A stretch of 64,000 bases of DNA, from the NCBI RefSeq assembly GCF_014155765.1, contig NZ_SCKT01000004.1, positions 124,001 through 188,000 of the forward strand. The letters run 5' to 3'. This DNA is from Pantoea dispersa (lineage in GTDB: Bacteria > Pseudomonadota > Gammaproteobacteria > Enterobacterales > Enterobacteriaceae). The notes under the pieces are model-generated. The model was not told where the DNA came from, ran no database searches, and was given only the letters and a program-made list of their open reading frames with translations. The first letter of the stretch is position 1. Each line of letters opens with the position of its first letter. Shown here piece by piece: positions 9,032-18,719 of this stretch. The position numbers and the translations under genes are program-made.

Positions 9032-10621
9032 ATGTCTATTGCTCCCTTTTTAGAAGAAGTGGCGCGCCGCCGTACCTTTGCGATCATCTCGCACCCGGAC
9101 GCCGGTAAAACCACAATCACCGAAAAAGTCCTGCTGTTCGGACAGGCGATCCAGACCGCCGGTACCGTTAAAGGTCGCGGCTCCAGCCAGCATGCCAAAT
9201 CAGACTGGATGGAGATGGAGAAGCAGCGCGGTATCTCCATCACCACCTCGGTGATGCAGTTCCCGTATCGCGACAGCCTGGTTAACCTGCTGGATACCCC
9301 CGGGCACGAAGACTTCTCGGAAGATACCTACCGTACGCTGACGGCGGTGGACTGCTGCCTGATGGTGATCGACGCCGCGAAAGGGGTTGAGGATCGTACC
9401 CGCAAGCTGATGGAAGTGACCCGTCTGCGCGACACGCCGATCATCACCTTTATGAACAAACTGGACCGCGACATTCGCGATCCGATGGAGCTGCTGGATG
9501 AGGTCGAGAGCGAGCTGAAAATCGCCTGTGCGCCGATCACCTGGCCGATTGGCTGCGGCAAGCTGTTCAAAGGCGTTTATCACCTCTACAACGACGAAAC
9601 TTACCTGTATCAGAGCGGCAAAGGCCACACGATTCAGGAAGTGCGCGTGGTAAAAGGGCTGGCGAACCCGGAACTGGACGCGGCCGTCGGCGAAGAGCTG
9701 GCGCAGCAGCTGCGCGACGAGCTGGAGCTGGTGCAGGGCGCATCGCACGAGTTCGACAAAGAGCTGTTCCTGAGCGGCGAAATCACGCCGGTGTTCTTCG
9801 GTACCGCGCTGGGCAACTTTGGCGTCGATCACATGCTGGATGGTCTGGTTGCCTGGGCGCCGGCGCCCATGCCGCGCCAGACCGATACCCGCAAAGTCGA
9901 AGCCAAAGAGGAGAAGTTCAGCGGCTTCGTGTTTAAGATTCAGGCCAACATGGACCCGAAACACCGTGACCGCGTGGCCTTTATGCGCGTGGTGTCCGGC
10001 AAATATGAGAAGGGCATGAAGCTGCGTCAGGTGCGTACCGGTAAAGATGTGGTGATTTCCGACGCGCTGACCTTCATGGCGGGCGACCGTTCGCACGTTG
10101 AGGAAGCTTATCCGGGCGATATCATCGGCCTGCATAACCACGGCACCATCCAGATTGGCGACACCTTCACCCAGGGCGAAACCATGAAGTTCACCGGTAT
10201 TCCGAACTTCGCTCCGGAACTGTTCCGTCGCATTCGCCTGCGCGATCCGCTGAAGCAGAAACAGCTGCTGAAAGGGCTGGTCCAGCTGTCGGAAGAGGGC
10301 GCCGTGCAGGTGTTCCGTCCGGTGCACAACAACGATCTGATCGTGGGTGCGGTGGGCGTGCTGCAGTTTGATGTGGTCGTGGCGCGTCTCAAGAGCGAGT
10401 ACAACGTTGAGGCGATTTACGAGGCCATCAACGTGTCGACCGCCCGCTGGGTTGAGTGCAGCGACGCGAAGAAGTTCGACGATTTCCAGCGCAAAAACGA
10501 GATCAACCTGGCGCTCGATGGCGGTGACAACCTCACCTATATCGCCCCGACCATGGTCAACCTCAACATCACGCAGGAGCGCTATCCTGACGTGACCTTC
10601 CGTAAAACGCGCGAGCACTAA
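9032..10621 (+). CDS. prfC: Peptide chain release factor 3 (RF3)
   Basis: 529 aa, the same length as E. coli RF3. It has translational GTPase motifs: SHPDAGKTT (G1), the RGISITTSV switch region, DTPGHEDF (G3) and MNKLDRD (G4), then domain II and the RF3 C-terminal domain. It recycles RF1/RF2 from the ribosome after peptide release. It is followed by osmY as in E. coli; yjjG, which precedes prfC in E. coli, is absent here. Confidence 0.97.
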   Translation: MSIAPFLEEVARRRTFAIISHPDAGKTTITEKVLLFGQAIQTAGTVKGRGSSQHAKSDWMEMEKQRGISITTSVMQFPYRDSLVNLLDTPGHEDFSEDTYRTLTAVDCCLMVIDAAKGVEDRTRKLMEVTRLRDTPIITFMNKLDRDIRDPMELLDEVESELKIACAPITWPIGCGKLFKGVYHLYNDETYLYQSGKGHTIQEVRVVKGLANPELDAAVGEELAQQLRDELELVQGASHEFDKELFLSGEITPVFFGTALGNFGVDHMLDGLVAWAPAPMPRQTDTRKVEAKEEKFSGFVFKIQANMDPKHRDRVAFMRVVSGKYEKGMKLRQVRTGKDVVISDALTFMAGDRSHVEEAYPGDIIGLHNHGTIQIGDTFTQGETMKFTGIPNFAPELFRRIRLRDPLKQKQLLKGLVQLSEEGAVQVFRPVHNNDLIVGAVGVLQFDVVVARLKSEYNVEAIYEAINVSTARWVECSDAKKFDDFQRKNEINLALDGGDNLTYIAPTMVNLNITQERYPDVTFRKTREH

Positions 10622-10634
10622 GTTCGCCGTCTTC

Positions 10635-10666
10635 ACCGGGCTGCTGCTTTCTGCCGCCCGGTTTTC
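10635..10666 (+). terminator. Probable prfC terminator
   Basis: Inverted repeat ACCGGGC (10635-10641) and GCCCGGT (10656-10662) followed by a short T tract, 14 bp after the prfC stop. Confidence 0.55.
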
Positions 10667-10755
10667 TCCGATACAGACTCCTCTTAATTGCGCTGCGGTT
10701 ATCGCTTTTTGGCGAGATATCAACCACAAAAGCCAGCAAAAGCTGTAATCCCTAC

Positions 10756-10761
10756 TATGAT
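10756..10761 (+). promoter_or_regulatory. Possible sigma-S type -10 element of osmY
   Basis: CTATGAT with the -13 C favoured by RpoS, about 120 bp before the osmY start. osmY is a classic RpoS-dependent gene in E. coli; assignment to this hexamer is inference. Confidence 0.35.
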
Positions 10762-10880
10762 TATTCTGTCGGACGAGAAAACGGACCTGTGGGTCTGATT
10801 ACGTCCATCACGCAGCAACGTGGTGTGTTGCTGGCGCATTCGCGGTTGCGAGTGGGTTAACTGATAGAAGGATGATATCG

Positions 10881-11471
10881 ATGAATAAGACTAAGATTGC
10901 TAAAACCCTGATTGCTGCACTGGCCGGTACTGCGCTGTTAAGCGGCGCGGCAATGGCGGCTGATACCAGCAGCAGCGCGGGTTCCAAAATCGATAGTTCT
11001 ATGAAAAAAGTCGATGGCTTTATGGATGACAGCGGCATCACCGCCAAAGCCAAAGCCGCGCTGGTGGACGATGAAGCGATTAAAAGTACGGATATCTCGG
11101 TCAAAACGCAGCAGGGCGTGGTTACGCTGAGCGGTTTTGTCACCTCGCAGGACCAGGCTGAGAAGGCTGTGGCGCTGGTGCAGAAGGTGGAAGGGGTTAA
11201 ATCCGTCAGCGACAAACTACACGTCAGAGACAGCAAACAGAGTTCATTGAAAGGTTATGCAGGTGATGCAGCAACCACCAGTGAAATAAAAGCTAAACTT
11301 TTAGCAGATGACATTGTGCCATCGCGCAACGTGAAGGTGGAAACCACCGATGGCGTGGTACAGCTGTCCGGGGAAGTGGCGAATCAGGCCCAGTCCGATC
11401 GGGCTGAGAAGATCGCCAAAGCCATTGAAGGCGTGAAAAGCGTGAAGAATGACCTCAAGGTGAAATCTTAA
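10881..11471 (+). CDS. osmY: Periplasmic chaperone OsmY
   Basis: 196 aa from the ATG at 10881, which has GAAGGA upstream. The Sec signal peptide ends near SGAAMA-ADT. Two BON domains lie at about 50-115 and 130-194. E. coli OsmY (201 aa) is a hyperosmotic and stationary-phase induced periplasmic chaperone. Gene order prfC-osmY-ytjA is conserved. A long leader of about 250 bp precedes it. Confidence 0.95.
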   Translation: MNKTKIAKTLIAALAGTALLSGAAMAADTSSSAGSKIDSSMKKVDGFMDDSGITAKAKAALVDDEAIKSTDISVKTQQGVVTLSGFVTSQDQAEKAVALVQKVEGVKSVSDKLHVRDSKQSSLKGYAGDAATTSEIKAKLLADDIVPSRNVKVETTDGVVQLSGEVANQAQSDRAEKIAKAIEGVKSVKNDLKVKS

Positions 11472-11477
11472 CGCAAC

Positions 11478-11507
11478 CGGAACGGCATCACCAACGGTGC
11501 CGTTCCG
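11478..11507 (+). terminator. Hairpin after osmY
   Basis: A perfect 10-bp stem (11478-11487 with 11498-11507) around a 10-nt loop starts 7 bp after the osmY stop. The T tract is poor, so it may stabilise the 3' end rather than terminate fully. Confidence 0.5.
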
Positions 11508-11569
11508 TATTAAAAACAGTGATGTGAAGAATAAGCAGTTCGATTTTCACTATGGTAAAGGAGAGGCTT

Positions 11570-11731
11570 ATGTTTCGTTGGGGTATTATCTTTCTGGTCA
11601 TCGCTCTGATTGCTGCAGCATTAGGTTTTGGCGGTCTGGCGGGTACGGCAGCATGGGCAGCTAAAATTGTCTTTATTGTCGGTATTATTCTGTTCCTCGT
11701 GAGCCTGTTTACCGGGCGCAAACGACCCTGA
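11570..11731 (+). CDS. ytjA: Small membrane protein YtjA (DUF1328)
   Basis: 53 aa, the same size as E. coli YtjA. It starts [20 protein letters not shown] and has two hydrophobic helices separated by [10 protein letters not shown], ending in GRKRP. A strong AAAGGAGAGG Shine-Dalgarno lies immediately upstream. It is predicted to be in the inner membrane; its function is unknown, but it lies next to osmY as in E. coli and is probably stress-linked. Confidence 0.92.
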   Translation: MFRWGIIFLVIALIAAALGFGGLAGTAAWAAKIVFIVGIILFLVSLFTGRKRP

Positions 11732-11909
11732 CCCACTGCGTTAACCATGTTAACCCGCTAGTCACATAAAGCGGAGGCCAGTCATTGCCACCATTGAAGG
11801 TGCGCCGCGACGATTGCAGGATGCGGTTGGTCAGGGAACGACAATGACTGGTTCTCCGGGATGCTGATTGAGCGCCTCCCTCAGAGCAGCAAACACTGAG
11901 GGACATCCA

Positions 11910-12962
11910 TTGGGAATACGCATCCCGGTGTCGCTGGACACCTTTGAGCCACTGGCACTCACGCCATTCAAATCCAAAAAAATCGCGCTGGTCTGCGAAG
12001 GCGGCGGGCAACGCGGCATCTTCACGGCGGGCGTACTGGATGAATTTCAGCGCGCAGGCTTTAACCCCTTTCAGTTAATGCTCGGCACCTCAGCCGGGGC
12101 ACAAAATCTCTCAGCCTTTGTCTGTGCTCAGCCCGGTTATGCGCGGCGCGTGATTACCCGATATACCACCAGTAAACTGTTTTTCGATCCGCTGCGTTTT
12201 GTGCGCGGTGGCCACCTGATCGATCTCGACTGGCTGGTCGATATCACTAAACAGGAGTTCCCGCTGGCGCTGAGCAGCGCCGAAAGCCTGTTTGCCAAAG
12301 GCAGCGAATTTTACATGTGCGCCTGCCGCAGCGATGATTACAGCGCGCAGTATTTCAATCCCACCAATCTGACCTGGCATGACATCATTAAGGCTTCCAG
12401 CGCGATCCCCGGTTTCTACCGCAGCGGCGTGTTGATGGATGGCGTGAGCTATCTCGACGGCGGCATCAGCGACGCCATTCCGGTGCGCGAAGCGGCGCGG
12501 CGTGGCGCCGATACCATTGTGGTGATCCGTACCGTGCCGTCACAGATGGCGTATACGCCGAAGTGGTTTAAACGCATGGAGCGCTGGCTGAGCGACAGCG
12601 CCCTGCAGCCGATGATCAATATCCTTCATCAGCACGAAGAGAGCTACCGCCAGATTCAGCAGTTTATTGAACAGCCGCCGGATAATCTGCGCATCATTGA
12701 AATCTTTCCGCCAAAGCCGCTGGCCAGCATGGCGCTGGGCAGTCGTCTGGCGTCACTGAATCAGGATTATCATCTGGGCCGCCGCAGCGGGCGCTATTTC
12801 CTGGCGACGCTGGGCCAGTGGCTGAGCGATGCTGAACCGCTGGCGCGCCCGATTGCCGTGACGCCGCCTGCCGCCGTCGCCAACGCGCCGGATAACCGGC
12901 CGGTCAGCACGCCGCCGCTGGCGGGTAATGACGCCGACTACGATGCAGGATCGCTGGCATGA
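11910..12962 (+). CDS. yjjU: Patatin-like phospholipase YjjU
   Basis: 350 aa from the TTG at 11910; this start gives MGIRIPVSL, matching the E. coli N-terminus, and has GAGGGA six bases upstream. Patatin signatures are CEGGGQRG (oxyanion hole), GTSAG (nucleophile Ser) and DGGISD (catalytic Asp). It is a predicted cytosolic or peripheral lipid acyl hydrolase. The stop overlaps the yjjV start by 4 bp (ATGA), so the two are co-translated as in E. coli. Confidence 0.92.
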   Translation: MGIRIPVSLDTFEPLALTPFKSKKIALVCEGGGQRGIFTAGVLDEFQRAGFNPFQLMLGTSAGAQNLSAFVCAQPGYARRVITRYTTSKLFFDPLRFVRGGHLIDLDWLVDITKQEFPLALSSAESLFAKGSEFYMCACRSDDYSAQYFNPTNLTWHDIIKASSAIPGFYRSGVLMDGVSYLDGGISDAIPVREAARRGADTIVVIRTVPSQMAYTPKWFKRMERWLSDSALQPMINILHQHEESYRQIQQFIEQPPDNLRIIEIFPPKPLASMALGSRLASLNQDYHLGRRSGRYFLATLGQWLSDAEPLARPIAVTPPAAVANAPDNRPVSTPPLAGNDADYDAGSLA

Positions 12963-13735
12963 GATTTATCGACACCCACTGCCACTTTGATTTTCCGCCA
13001 TTTGTCACCGCTGCCGAACAGAGTATCGCGCAGGCGGCGCAGGCGGGCGTGGAACGCATCATCGTGCCGTGCGTGGATGCCAGCCGTTTTGCCGTGGTGA
13101 GCCAGCTGGCGCAGCAGCATCCGGCGCTGTATAGCGCGCTCGGGCTGCACCCGATCAATATTGCGCAACATCAGGATGACGATCTCGATCGCCTTGAGCA
13201 GTACCTGCAAACGCCGGATGTAAAACGCGTGGCGATCGGGGAAATCGGGCTGGATCTGTATATGGAAGCGCCGGATTTTGCGCGGCAAACCCGGCTGCTG
13301 GAGGCGCAGCTGAAGCTGGCAAGGCGCTATGATTTGCCGGTGATCCTGCATTCGCGACGTACGCACGATCAGCTGGCGCAGCATCTGCGCCGTCACGACG
13401 TGCCGCGACGCGGCGTGGTGCACGGCTTTGCCGGCAGCCAGCAGCAGGCGGAGCGTTTCATCGCCCTTGGCTACGCGATTGGTGTCGGCGGCACCATTAC
13501 CTATGCGCGCGCCAGCAAAACCCGCCACACCATCGCCAGCCTGCCATTGCAGGCGCTGCTGCTGGAAACCGATGCGCCGGATATGCCGCTGCACGGTTTT
13601 CAGGGCCAGCCAAATCGCCCGGAGCGCGCGCGTAATGTGTTCGAAGTATTGTGCCAGCTGCGCCCGGAACCGCCCGATGAGATCGCCGACGCGCTGTGGC
13701 ACAACAGCCTGCGTTTGTTCGCGCTGCCGGATTGA
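12959..13735 (+). CDS. yjjV: TatD-family metal-dependent hydrolase YjjV
   Basis: 258 aa (E. coli 259). It starts MRFIDTHCHFDF with the metal-binding HxH, has GEIGLD (the glutamate ligand), HSR near the middle, and LLETDAPDMP with the final Asp. TatD proteins are TIM-barrel 3'-5' exonucleases or hydrolases. It is coupled to yjjU. In E. coli yjjW-yjjI separate it from deoC; here deoC follows directly after a 413-bp control region. Confidence 0.92.
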   Translation: MRFIDTHCHFDFPPFVTAAEQSIAQAAQAGVERIIVPCVDASRFAVVSQLAQQHPALYSALGLHPINIAQHQDDDLDRLEQYLQTPDVKRVAIGEIGLDLYMEAPDFARQTRLLEAQLKLARRYDLPVILHSRRTHDQLAQHLRRHDVPRRGVVHGFAGSQQQAERFIALGYAIGVGGTITYARASKTRHTIASLPLQALLLETDAPDMPLHGFQGQPNRPERARNVFEVLCQLRPEPPDEIADALWHNSLRLFALPD

Positions 13736-13812
13736 GTATTGATCCTGCGCCTGCCGCCCCTTCACTTCATCTAATAGCGCCGTCACGGTTAATCGCCGTT
13801 GCAGTTTTGCCA

Positions 13813-13846
13813 GCGGCACAATTTATTGCGCGATGAATCGCGTCGC
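13813..13846. repeat. 34-bp dispersed palindromic repeat, copy A
   Basis: Contains CAATTTATTGCGCGATGAA flanked by GC-rich inverted arms. It matches the unit at 36569-36602 at 31 of 34 positions. It lies in the intergenic region between yjjV and the deo promoters. Confidence 0.7.
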
Positions 13847-13946
13847 TGCAACGCCTCTGCCACTTCTGATGATGTGCTGACAACTCCCGCTCTGTCGCAA
13901 ATTAACTACGCTTTAACGATATCCGATACCTTTTTGCAGCAACATT

Positions 13947-13962
13947 TGTGATAATAATCACA
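13947..13962 (+). promoter_or_regulatory. Consensus CRP site far upstream of deoC
   Basis: TGTGATAATAATCACA is a full TGTGA-N6-TCACA match. Its centre is about 150 bp before the inferred deoP2 start and is additional to the two CRP sites of the classic E. coli deoP2 layout. Confidence 0.7.
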
Positions 13963-14002
13963 ATCGTATCGTGCCGCGCTGTTCGGCAAAATAACGATTT
14001 AA

Positions 14003-14018
14003 TGTGATAAAAATCGCT
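14003..14018 (+). promoter_or_regulatory. CRP-2 site of deoP2
   Basis: TGTGATAAAAATCGCT has a strong left half and a weak right half. Its centre at 14010.5 is 52 bp before CRP-1, the same spacing as the -93.5/-41.5 pair in E. coli. TTGCATGTA between the two resembles a CytR half-site. Confidence 0.65.
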
Positions 14019-14054
14019 AATTGCATGTATATCAGAGCGCGGCTTCCTTTTCCT

Positions 14055-14070
14055 TGTGACAAGTCTCGCA
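14055..14070 (+). promoter_or_regulatory. CRP-1 site of deoP2
   Basis: TGTGACAAGTCTCGCA is centred at 14062.5, about -41.5 relative to the start expected from the TATAAT at 14092-14097. This is a class II activator position overlapping the -35. Confidence 0.7.
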
Positions 14071-14088
14071 ATTTCACGCGGCGTGGGT

Positions 14089-14104
14089 TGTTATAATTAT
14101 CACA
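14089..14104 (+). promoter_or_regulatory. deoP2 -10 box overlapped by DeoR operator
   Basis: TGTTATAATTATCACA is an imperfect 16-bp palindrome matching the E. coli DeoR operator TGTTAGAATTCTAACA at 13 of 16 positions. It contains the TATAAT hexamer (14092-14097), so repressor and RNA polymerase would compete. Confidence 0.7.
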
Positions 14105-14148
14105 TTCTCCGGTGAGCAGATTTCACCGGCCTGACTTTGGAGAGCACC

Positions 14149-14928
14149 ATGACCGATCTGAACGCGGCCGCGCAGCGCGCGCTGCAACTGATGGACCTGA
14201 CCACCCTGAATGAAGACGACACCGATGAAAAAGTGATCGCGCTGTGCCATCAGGCGAAATCACCAGCCGGTAACACGGCGGCGATCTGTATCTATCCGCG
14301 CTTTATCCCGATTGCACGTAAAACGCTGCGCGAGCAGGGCACGCCGGAAATTCGTATCGCGACCGTCACTAACTTCCCGCACGGTAATGACGACATCGAC
14401 ATCGCGCTGGCGGAAACCCGTGCGGCAATCGCCTATGGCGCGGATGAAGTTGACGTGGTGTTCCCGTACCGTGCGCTGATTGCCGGTCATCGTGACGTCG
14501 GCTTTGCGCTGGTAAAAGCCTGTAAAGAGGCCTGCGCGGCGGCGAACGTGCTGCTGAAAGTGATCATTGAAACCGGCGAGCTGAAAGAGGAAGCGCTGAT
14601 TCGTGCGGCGTCCGAAATCGCGATCGATGCTGGCGCGGATTTCATCAAAACCTCTACCGGTAAAGTACCGGTCAACGCCACGCCAGAGGTGGCGGCGATC
14701 ATGATGCAGGTAATCCGTGACAAAGGCGTGCAGCAGCAGGTGGGCTTCAAACCGGCTGGCGGCGTGCGCACGGCGGAAGATGCCGCTATCTACCTGCAGC
14801 TGGCCGACGATATCCTCGGCAGCGGCTGGGCGGATGCGCGTCATTTCCGCTTCGGCGCTTCCAGCCTGTTAGCCAGCCTGCTGAATACCCTGGGCCACGC
14901 TACGGCGACCAGCAAAGCCGGTTATTGA
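14149..14928 (+). CDS. deoC: Deoxyribose-phosphate aldolase
   Basis: 259 aa, identical in length to E. coli DeoC. The catalytic residues D102, K167 (Schiff base, FIKTSTGK) and K201 (GFKPAGG) sit at the E. coli positions. It cleaves 2-deoxyribose-5-phosphate to acetaldehyde and glyceraldehyde-3-phosphate. The start is at 14149 with GGAGAG upstream. It is first in deoCABD, under the CRP/CytR/DeoR-type region. A 7-bp leader hairpin (14109-14129) precedes the ribosome-binding site. Confidence 0.97.
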   Translation: MTDLNAAAQRALQLMDLTTLNEDDTDEKVIALCHQAKSPAGNTAAICIYPRFIPIARKTLREQGTPEIRIATVTNFPHGNDDIDIALAETRAAIAYGADEVDVVFPYRALIAGHRDVGFALVKACKEACAAANVLLKVIIETGELKEEALIRAASEIAIDAGADFIKTSTGKVPVNATPEVAAIMMQVIRDKGVQQQVGFKPAGGVRTAEDAAIYLQLADDILGSGWADARHFRFGASSLLASLLNTLGHATATSKAGY

Positions 14929-14966
14929 TTCACGCGGTCGCCACAATGGCGGCCCACGGTGTCACT

Positions 14967-15000
14967 GCCGTCAGGTGCGCATTGCTGCGCATCTGGCGGC
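14967..15000 (+). other. deoC-deoA intercistronic hairpin
   Basis: A 15-bp stem with two G-T pairs (14967-14981 with 14986-15000) and a TTGC loop, 27 bp before the deoA Shine-Dalgarno. No T run follows, so it is more likely an mRNA processing or stability element than a terminator. Confidence 0.6.
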
Positions 15001-15039
15001 TGTCATTCAGCGATACATCGCTTTTCCGGGGAGGCAACC

Positions 15040-16362
15040 TTGTTCCTGCCACAAGAAATTATTCGTAAAAAACGCGACGGTCAGCCGCTGAGCGAAGCGG
15101 AAATCCGCTTTTTCATCAACGGCGTGCGTGATAACAGCGTGTCTGAAGGGCAAATCGCCGCGCTGGCGATGACGATTTATTTTCACGACATGAACCTGGA
15201 AGAGCGCGTGGCGCTGACCATGGCGATGCGCGATTCCGGCACGGTGCTCAACTGGCAGGCGCTGAATCTCAACGGACCGATTGTTGATAAACACTCGACC
15301 GGCGGCGTGGGCGATGTCACTTCGCTGATGCTGGGTCCGATGGTGGCGGCCTGCGGCGGCTACGTGCCAATGATTTCCGGGCGCGGCCTCGGTCACACCG
15401 GCGGCACGCTGGATAAGCTGGAAGCCATTCCCGGCTTCGATATCTTCCCCAGCGACGATCGCTTCCGCCAGATCATCAAACAGGTCGGCGTTGCCATTAT
15501 CGGTCAGACTAATTCGCTGGCGCCGGCGGACAAGCGGTTCTATGCCACGCGCGATATCACTGCCACCGTGGATTCCATACCGCTGATCACCGCCTCGATC
15601 CTCGCCAAAAAATTAGCCGAAGGATTAGACGCGCTGGTGATGGATGTCAAAGTCGGATCCGGGGCGTTTATGCCAACCTTTGAGGCCTCGCAGCAGCTGG
15701 CGCAGGCGATTGTCGGCGTTGCCAACGGCGCGGGATGCAAAACCACCGCGCTGCTCACCGACATGAATCAGGTGCTGGCGTCGAGCGCCGGTAATGCGCT
15801 GGAAGTGCGCGAAGCGGTGCATTTCCTCACCGGCGAGGCGCGCAATCCGCGGCTGCTGGAGGTCACGCTGGCGCTGTGCGCCGAGATGCTGATCTCCGGC
15901 AAGCTGGCGGCGAACGAAGCCGAGGCGCGGCAAAAATTGCAGCAGGTGCTGGATAACGGTAAAGCGGCTGAGGTGTTTGCCCGCATGGTGGCGGCGCAGA
16001 ACGGCCCGACGGATTTCATCGAGCAGATGGACCGCTACCTGCCGGCACCGATGCTGAGCAAAGCGGTGTACGCCGATCGTCCCGGCATCGTCAGCGCCAT
16101 GGACACGCGGGCGCTGGGCATGGCGGTGGTGGCGCTGGGCGGTGGCCGTCAGCGCGCCAGCGACAGCATTGATTACAGCGTGGGCCTCAGCGACATGATC
16201 ACGCTGGGCAGTGAGGTCAATGCGCAGCAGCCGCTGGCGGTGATTCATGCCGCGTCGGAAGCGCAATGGCAGCAGGCTGCAGCGGCAGTGAAAGCGGCGA
16301 TAACGCTCAGCGACCATGCTCCGCAGGCCACGCCGGTGGTGTATCGCCGCATCAGCGAATAG
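15040..16362 (+). CDS. deoA: Thymidine phosphorylase
   Basis: 440 aa from a TTG at 15040, with GGGGAGG at 15027-15033. This start yields [14 protein letters not shown] and the exact E. coli length; the longer reading frame adds an unconserved extension. Signatures are [10 protein letters not shown] (phosphate binding), [16 protein letters not shown] and [13 protein letters not shown]. It converts thymidine plus phosphate to thymine and 2-deoxyribose-1-phosphate. It is the second gene of deoCABD. Confidence 0.96.
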   Translation: MFLPQEIIRKKRDGQPLSEAEIRFFINGVRDNSVSEGQIAALAMTIYFHDMNLEERVALTMAMRDSGTVLNWQALNLNGPIVDKHSTGGVGDVTSLMLGPMVAACGGYVPMISGRGLGHTGGTLDKLEAIPGFDIFPSDDRFRQIIKQVGVAIIGQTNSLAPADKRFYATRDITATVDSIPLITASILAKKLAEGLDALVMDVKVGSGAFMPTFEASQQLAQAIVGVANGAGCKTTALLTDMNQVLASSAGNALEVREAVHFLTGEARNPRLLEVTLALCAEMLISGKLAANEAEARQKLQQVLDNGKAAEVFARMVAAQNGPTDFIEQMDRYLPAPMLSKAVYADRPGIVSAMDTRALGMAVVALGGGRQRASDSIDYSVGLSDMITLGSEVNAQQPLAVIHAASEAQWQQAAAAVKAAITLSDHAPQATPVVYRRISE

Positions 16363-16456
16363 TGGCGTAACTGCGTGCCAGGCAGCGGCCGTTCGGGTAT
16401 ACTGATCTGATCGCTTTTTTTTGACTTGTCATCGCGCTATGGCGCAGGAGACTTGC

Positions 16457-17680
16457 ATGAAACGTGCTTTTATTATGGTTCTCGACTCCTTCGGGATTGG
16501 TTCCAGCAAAGACGCCGATAAATTCGGTGATGAAGGATCGGATACGCTCGGCCATATCGCCGAAGCGTGCTTTGAAGGCCGCGCCAATGAAGGCCGCGAA
16601 GGTCCGCTGCATCTGCCCAACATGACCGCGCTCGGCCTTGGCAAAGCGGCGGAACTCTCTACCGGCCGCTTCCCGCCGGGACTGGATCCGCAGGCGGAAA
16701 TTATCGGCGCTTACGCCTACGCCAGCGAACTCTCTTCGGGCAAAGATACGCCGTCCGGCCACTGGGAAATCGCCGGGGTGCCGGTGCTGTTTGACTGGGG
16801 CTATTTCAGCGACAAAGAGAACAGCTTCCCGCAGGAGCTGCTGGATACGCTGGTAAAACGCGCCGATCTGCCGGGCTACCTCGGCAACTGCCACTCCTCC
16901 GGCACGGTAATTCTCGACCAGCTGGGCGAGGAGCATATGAAAAGCGGCAAGCCGATTTTCTACACCTCGGCAGATTCGGTGTTCCAGATTGCCTGTCATG
17001 AAGAGACCTTTGGCCTCGATCGCCTGTACGCGCTGTGTGAAATTGCCCGTGAAGAGCTGACCAACGGCGGCTATAACATTGGCCGCGTAATCGCGCGTCC
17101 GTTTGTCGGCGATAAAGCCGGTAACTTCCAGCGCACCGGTAACCGTCACGATCTGGCGGTCGAACCACCGGCACCGACCATGCTGAAAAAGCTGGTGGAT
17201 GAGAAGGGCGGCGAAGTGATTTCAGTGGGTAAAATCGCTGATATCTACGCGGAGCAGGGCATCACGCAAAAAGTTAAAGCCACCGGTCTGGATGCGCTGT
17301 TTGACGCCACCATTGAGCAGATGAAGAAGGCGCCGGACAACTCGATAGTGTTCACCAACTTCGTCGATTTTGACTCGACCTGGGGCCATCGCCGCGATAT
17401 CGCCGGTTATGCCGGTGGGCTGGAGCTGTTTGACCGCCGTCTGCCGGAGCTGATGGCGCTGGTGAAAGAGGGCGATATCCTGATCCTCACCGCTGACCAC
17501 GGCTGCGATCCGAGCTGGCATGGCACAGAGCACACGCGCGAGCACATCCCGATTCTGATCTACGGTCCAGAAGTAAAACCGGGCTCGCTGGGTTACCGCG
17601 ATACTTTCGCCGATATCGGCCAGACCATCGCCAGCTATTTTGGCCTGTCCAGCATGGACTACGGCAAAAGCTTGCTGTAA
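16457..17680 (+). CDS. deoB: Phosphopentomutase
   Basis: 407 aa (as in E. coli) from the ATG at 16457, with AGGAG at 16446-16450. It is an alkaline-phosphatase-fold metalloenzyme: MVLDSFGIG at the N-terminus, [13 protein letters not shown], and [20 protein letters not shown] with Mn ligands. It interconverts (deoxy)ribose-1- and 5-phosphates. About 94 bp separate it from deoA; a TATACT at 16398-16403 could be an internal -10 comparable to the E. coli deoP3, but this is weak. Confidence 0.97.
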   Translation: MKRAFIMVLDSFGIGSSKDADKFGDEGSDTLGHIAEACFEGRANEGREGPLHLPNMTALGLGKAAELSTGRFPPGLDPQAEIIGAYAYASELSSGKDTPSGHWEIAGVPVLFDWGYFSDKENSFPQELLDTLVKRADLPGYLGNCHSSGTVILDQLGEEHMKSGKPIFYTSADSVFQIACHEETFGLDRLYALCEIAREELTNGGYNIGRVIARPFVGDKAGNFQRTGNRHDLAVEPPAPTMLKKLVDEKGGEVISVGKIADIYAEQGITQKVKATGLDALFDATIEQMKKAPDNSIVFTNFVDFDSTWGHRRDIAGYAGGLELFDRRLPELMALVKEGDILILTADHGCDPSWHGTEHTREHIPILIYGPEVKPGSLGYRDTFADIGQTIASYFGLSSMDYGKSLL

Positions 17681-17714
17681 AACAGCCACCACTTTTTGAT
17701 AAGGAAGAACAACA

Positions 17715-18428
17715 ATGGCAACTCCTCATATTAATGCCGAAATGGGCGATTTCGCGGACGTGGTGCTGATGCCAGGCGATCCGCTGCGTGCAAAACACAT
17801 TGCCGAGACTTTCCTCGACGATGTGGTCGAAGTGAATAACGTACGCGGCATGCTGGGCTTCACCGGGACTTACAAAGGCCGCAAAATCTCCGTGATGGGC
17901 CACGGTATGGGTATTCCATCCTGCTCGATCTACACCAAAGAGCTGATCACCGATTTCGGCGTGAAGAAGATCATTCGTGTGGGTTCCTGCGGTGCCGTGC
18001 GTGCAGACGTGAAACTGCGTGATGTGGTGATTGGTATGGGTGCCTGCACCGATTCAAAAGTTAACCGCATGCGTTTCAAGGATCACGATTTTGCCGCCAT
18101 CGCGGATTTCGACATGGTGCGTAACGCGGTTGACGCGGCTAAAGCGCTGGGCGTGGACGCGCGCGTTGGTAACATCTTCTCCGCTGATTTGTTCTATACG
18201 CCGGACCCGCAGATGTTCGACGTGATGGAGAAGTACGGCATTCTCGGTGTGGAGATGGAAGCGGCCGGCATCTACGGTGTGGCGGCAGAGTTTGGTGCCA
18301 AAGCGCTGACCATCTGTACCGTGTCGGATCATATCCGTACGCACGAGCAAACCACCGCGGCAGAGCGTCAGACGACGTTCAACGATATGATTAAGATCGC
18401 GCTGGAGTCGGTGCTGCTGGGGGATTGA
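17715..18428 (+). CDS. deoD: Purine nucleoside phosphorylase
   Basis: 237 aa (E. coli 239). A hexameric PNP with [13 protein letters not shown] phosphate-site residues, [20 protein letters not shown], and [13 protein letters not shown] carrying the catalytic Asp (E. coli D204 numbering). It phosphorolyses purine (deoxy)nucleosides. It is the last gene of the deo operon, 34 bp after deoB, with an AAGGAAG Shine-Dalgarno. Confidence 0.97.
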   Translation: MATPHINAEMGDFADVVLMPGDPLRAKHIAETFLDDVVEVNNVRGMLGFTGTYKGRKISVMGHGMGIPSCSIYTKELITDFGVKKIIRVGSCGAVRADVKLRDVVIGMGACTDSKVNRMRFKDHDFAAIADFDMVRNAVDAAKALGVDARVGNIFSADLFYTPDPQMFDVMEKYGILGVEMEAAGIYGVAAEFGAKALTICTVSDHIRTHEQTTAAERQTTFNDMIKIALESVLLGD

Positions 18429-18447
18429 TTTTCCTCGCTTTTCCTTC

Positions 18448-18666
18448 GCCCTCACCCTAACCCTCTCCCGCGTGCGGGAGAGGGGACTGATCGAGCAACG
18501 GTTAATGCTTGCGCGCGGGAGAGGGGACGATCGAGCAACGGTTAATGCCTTCTCGCTGGAGAGCGCAAGCCGCGCGGTCAACGATTTCTCCCGAAAAGGG
18601 CGGAAACCACAAGCCGCACGTTCAACTCCCTCTCCCGGTGGGAGAGGGGCGGGGTGAGGGCATCAG
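18448..18666. repeat. MITE-like element with terminal inverted repeats
   Basis: Starts with CCCTCACCCTAACCCTCTCC and ends with GGGAGAGGGG...GGGTGAGGGCATCAG. An internal segment of about 36 bp with GATCGAGCAACGGTTAATGC is repeated almost exactly (about 18475-18510 and 18516-18551). The same termini bound an element at 58722-58866. It occupies the whole gap between deoD and the fimbrial operon. Confidence 0.7.
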
Positions 18667-18719
18667 TAAATATCCATGACTACTTGAGCAATAAAGTTGC
18701 CTCCAGCCCTGCTACCACC

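Noticed and set aside
9200-10729. 509-codon minus-strand ORF opposite prfC
   Set aside because: Antisense shadow of a highly conserved GTPase; protein composition (His/Val/Gln-rich) is typical of the reverse strand of GC-rich genes.
18448-18666. Possible CRISPR array because of repeated GATCGAGCAACGGTTAATGC
   Set aside because: Only two copies of the internal unit, no regular spacers and no cas genes; better explained as a duplication inside a dispersed inverted-repeat element.
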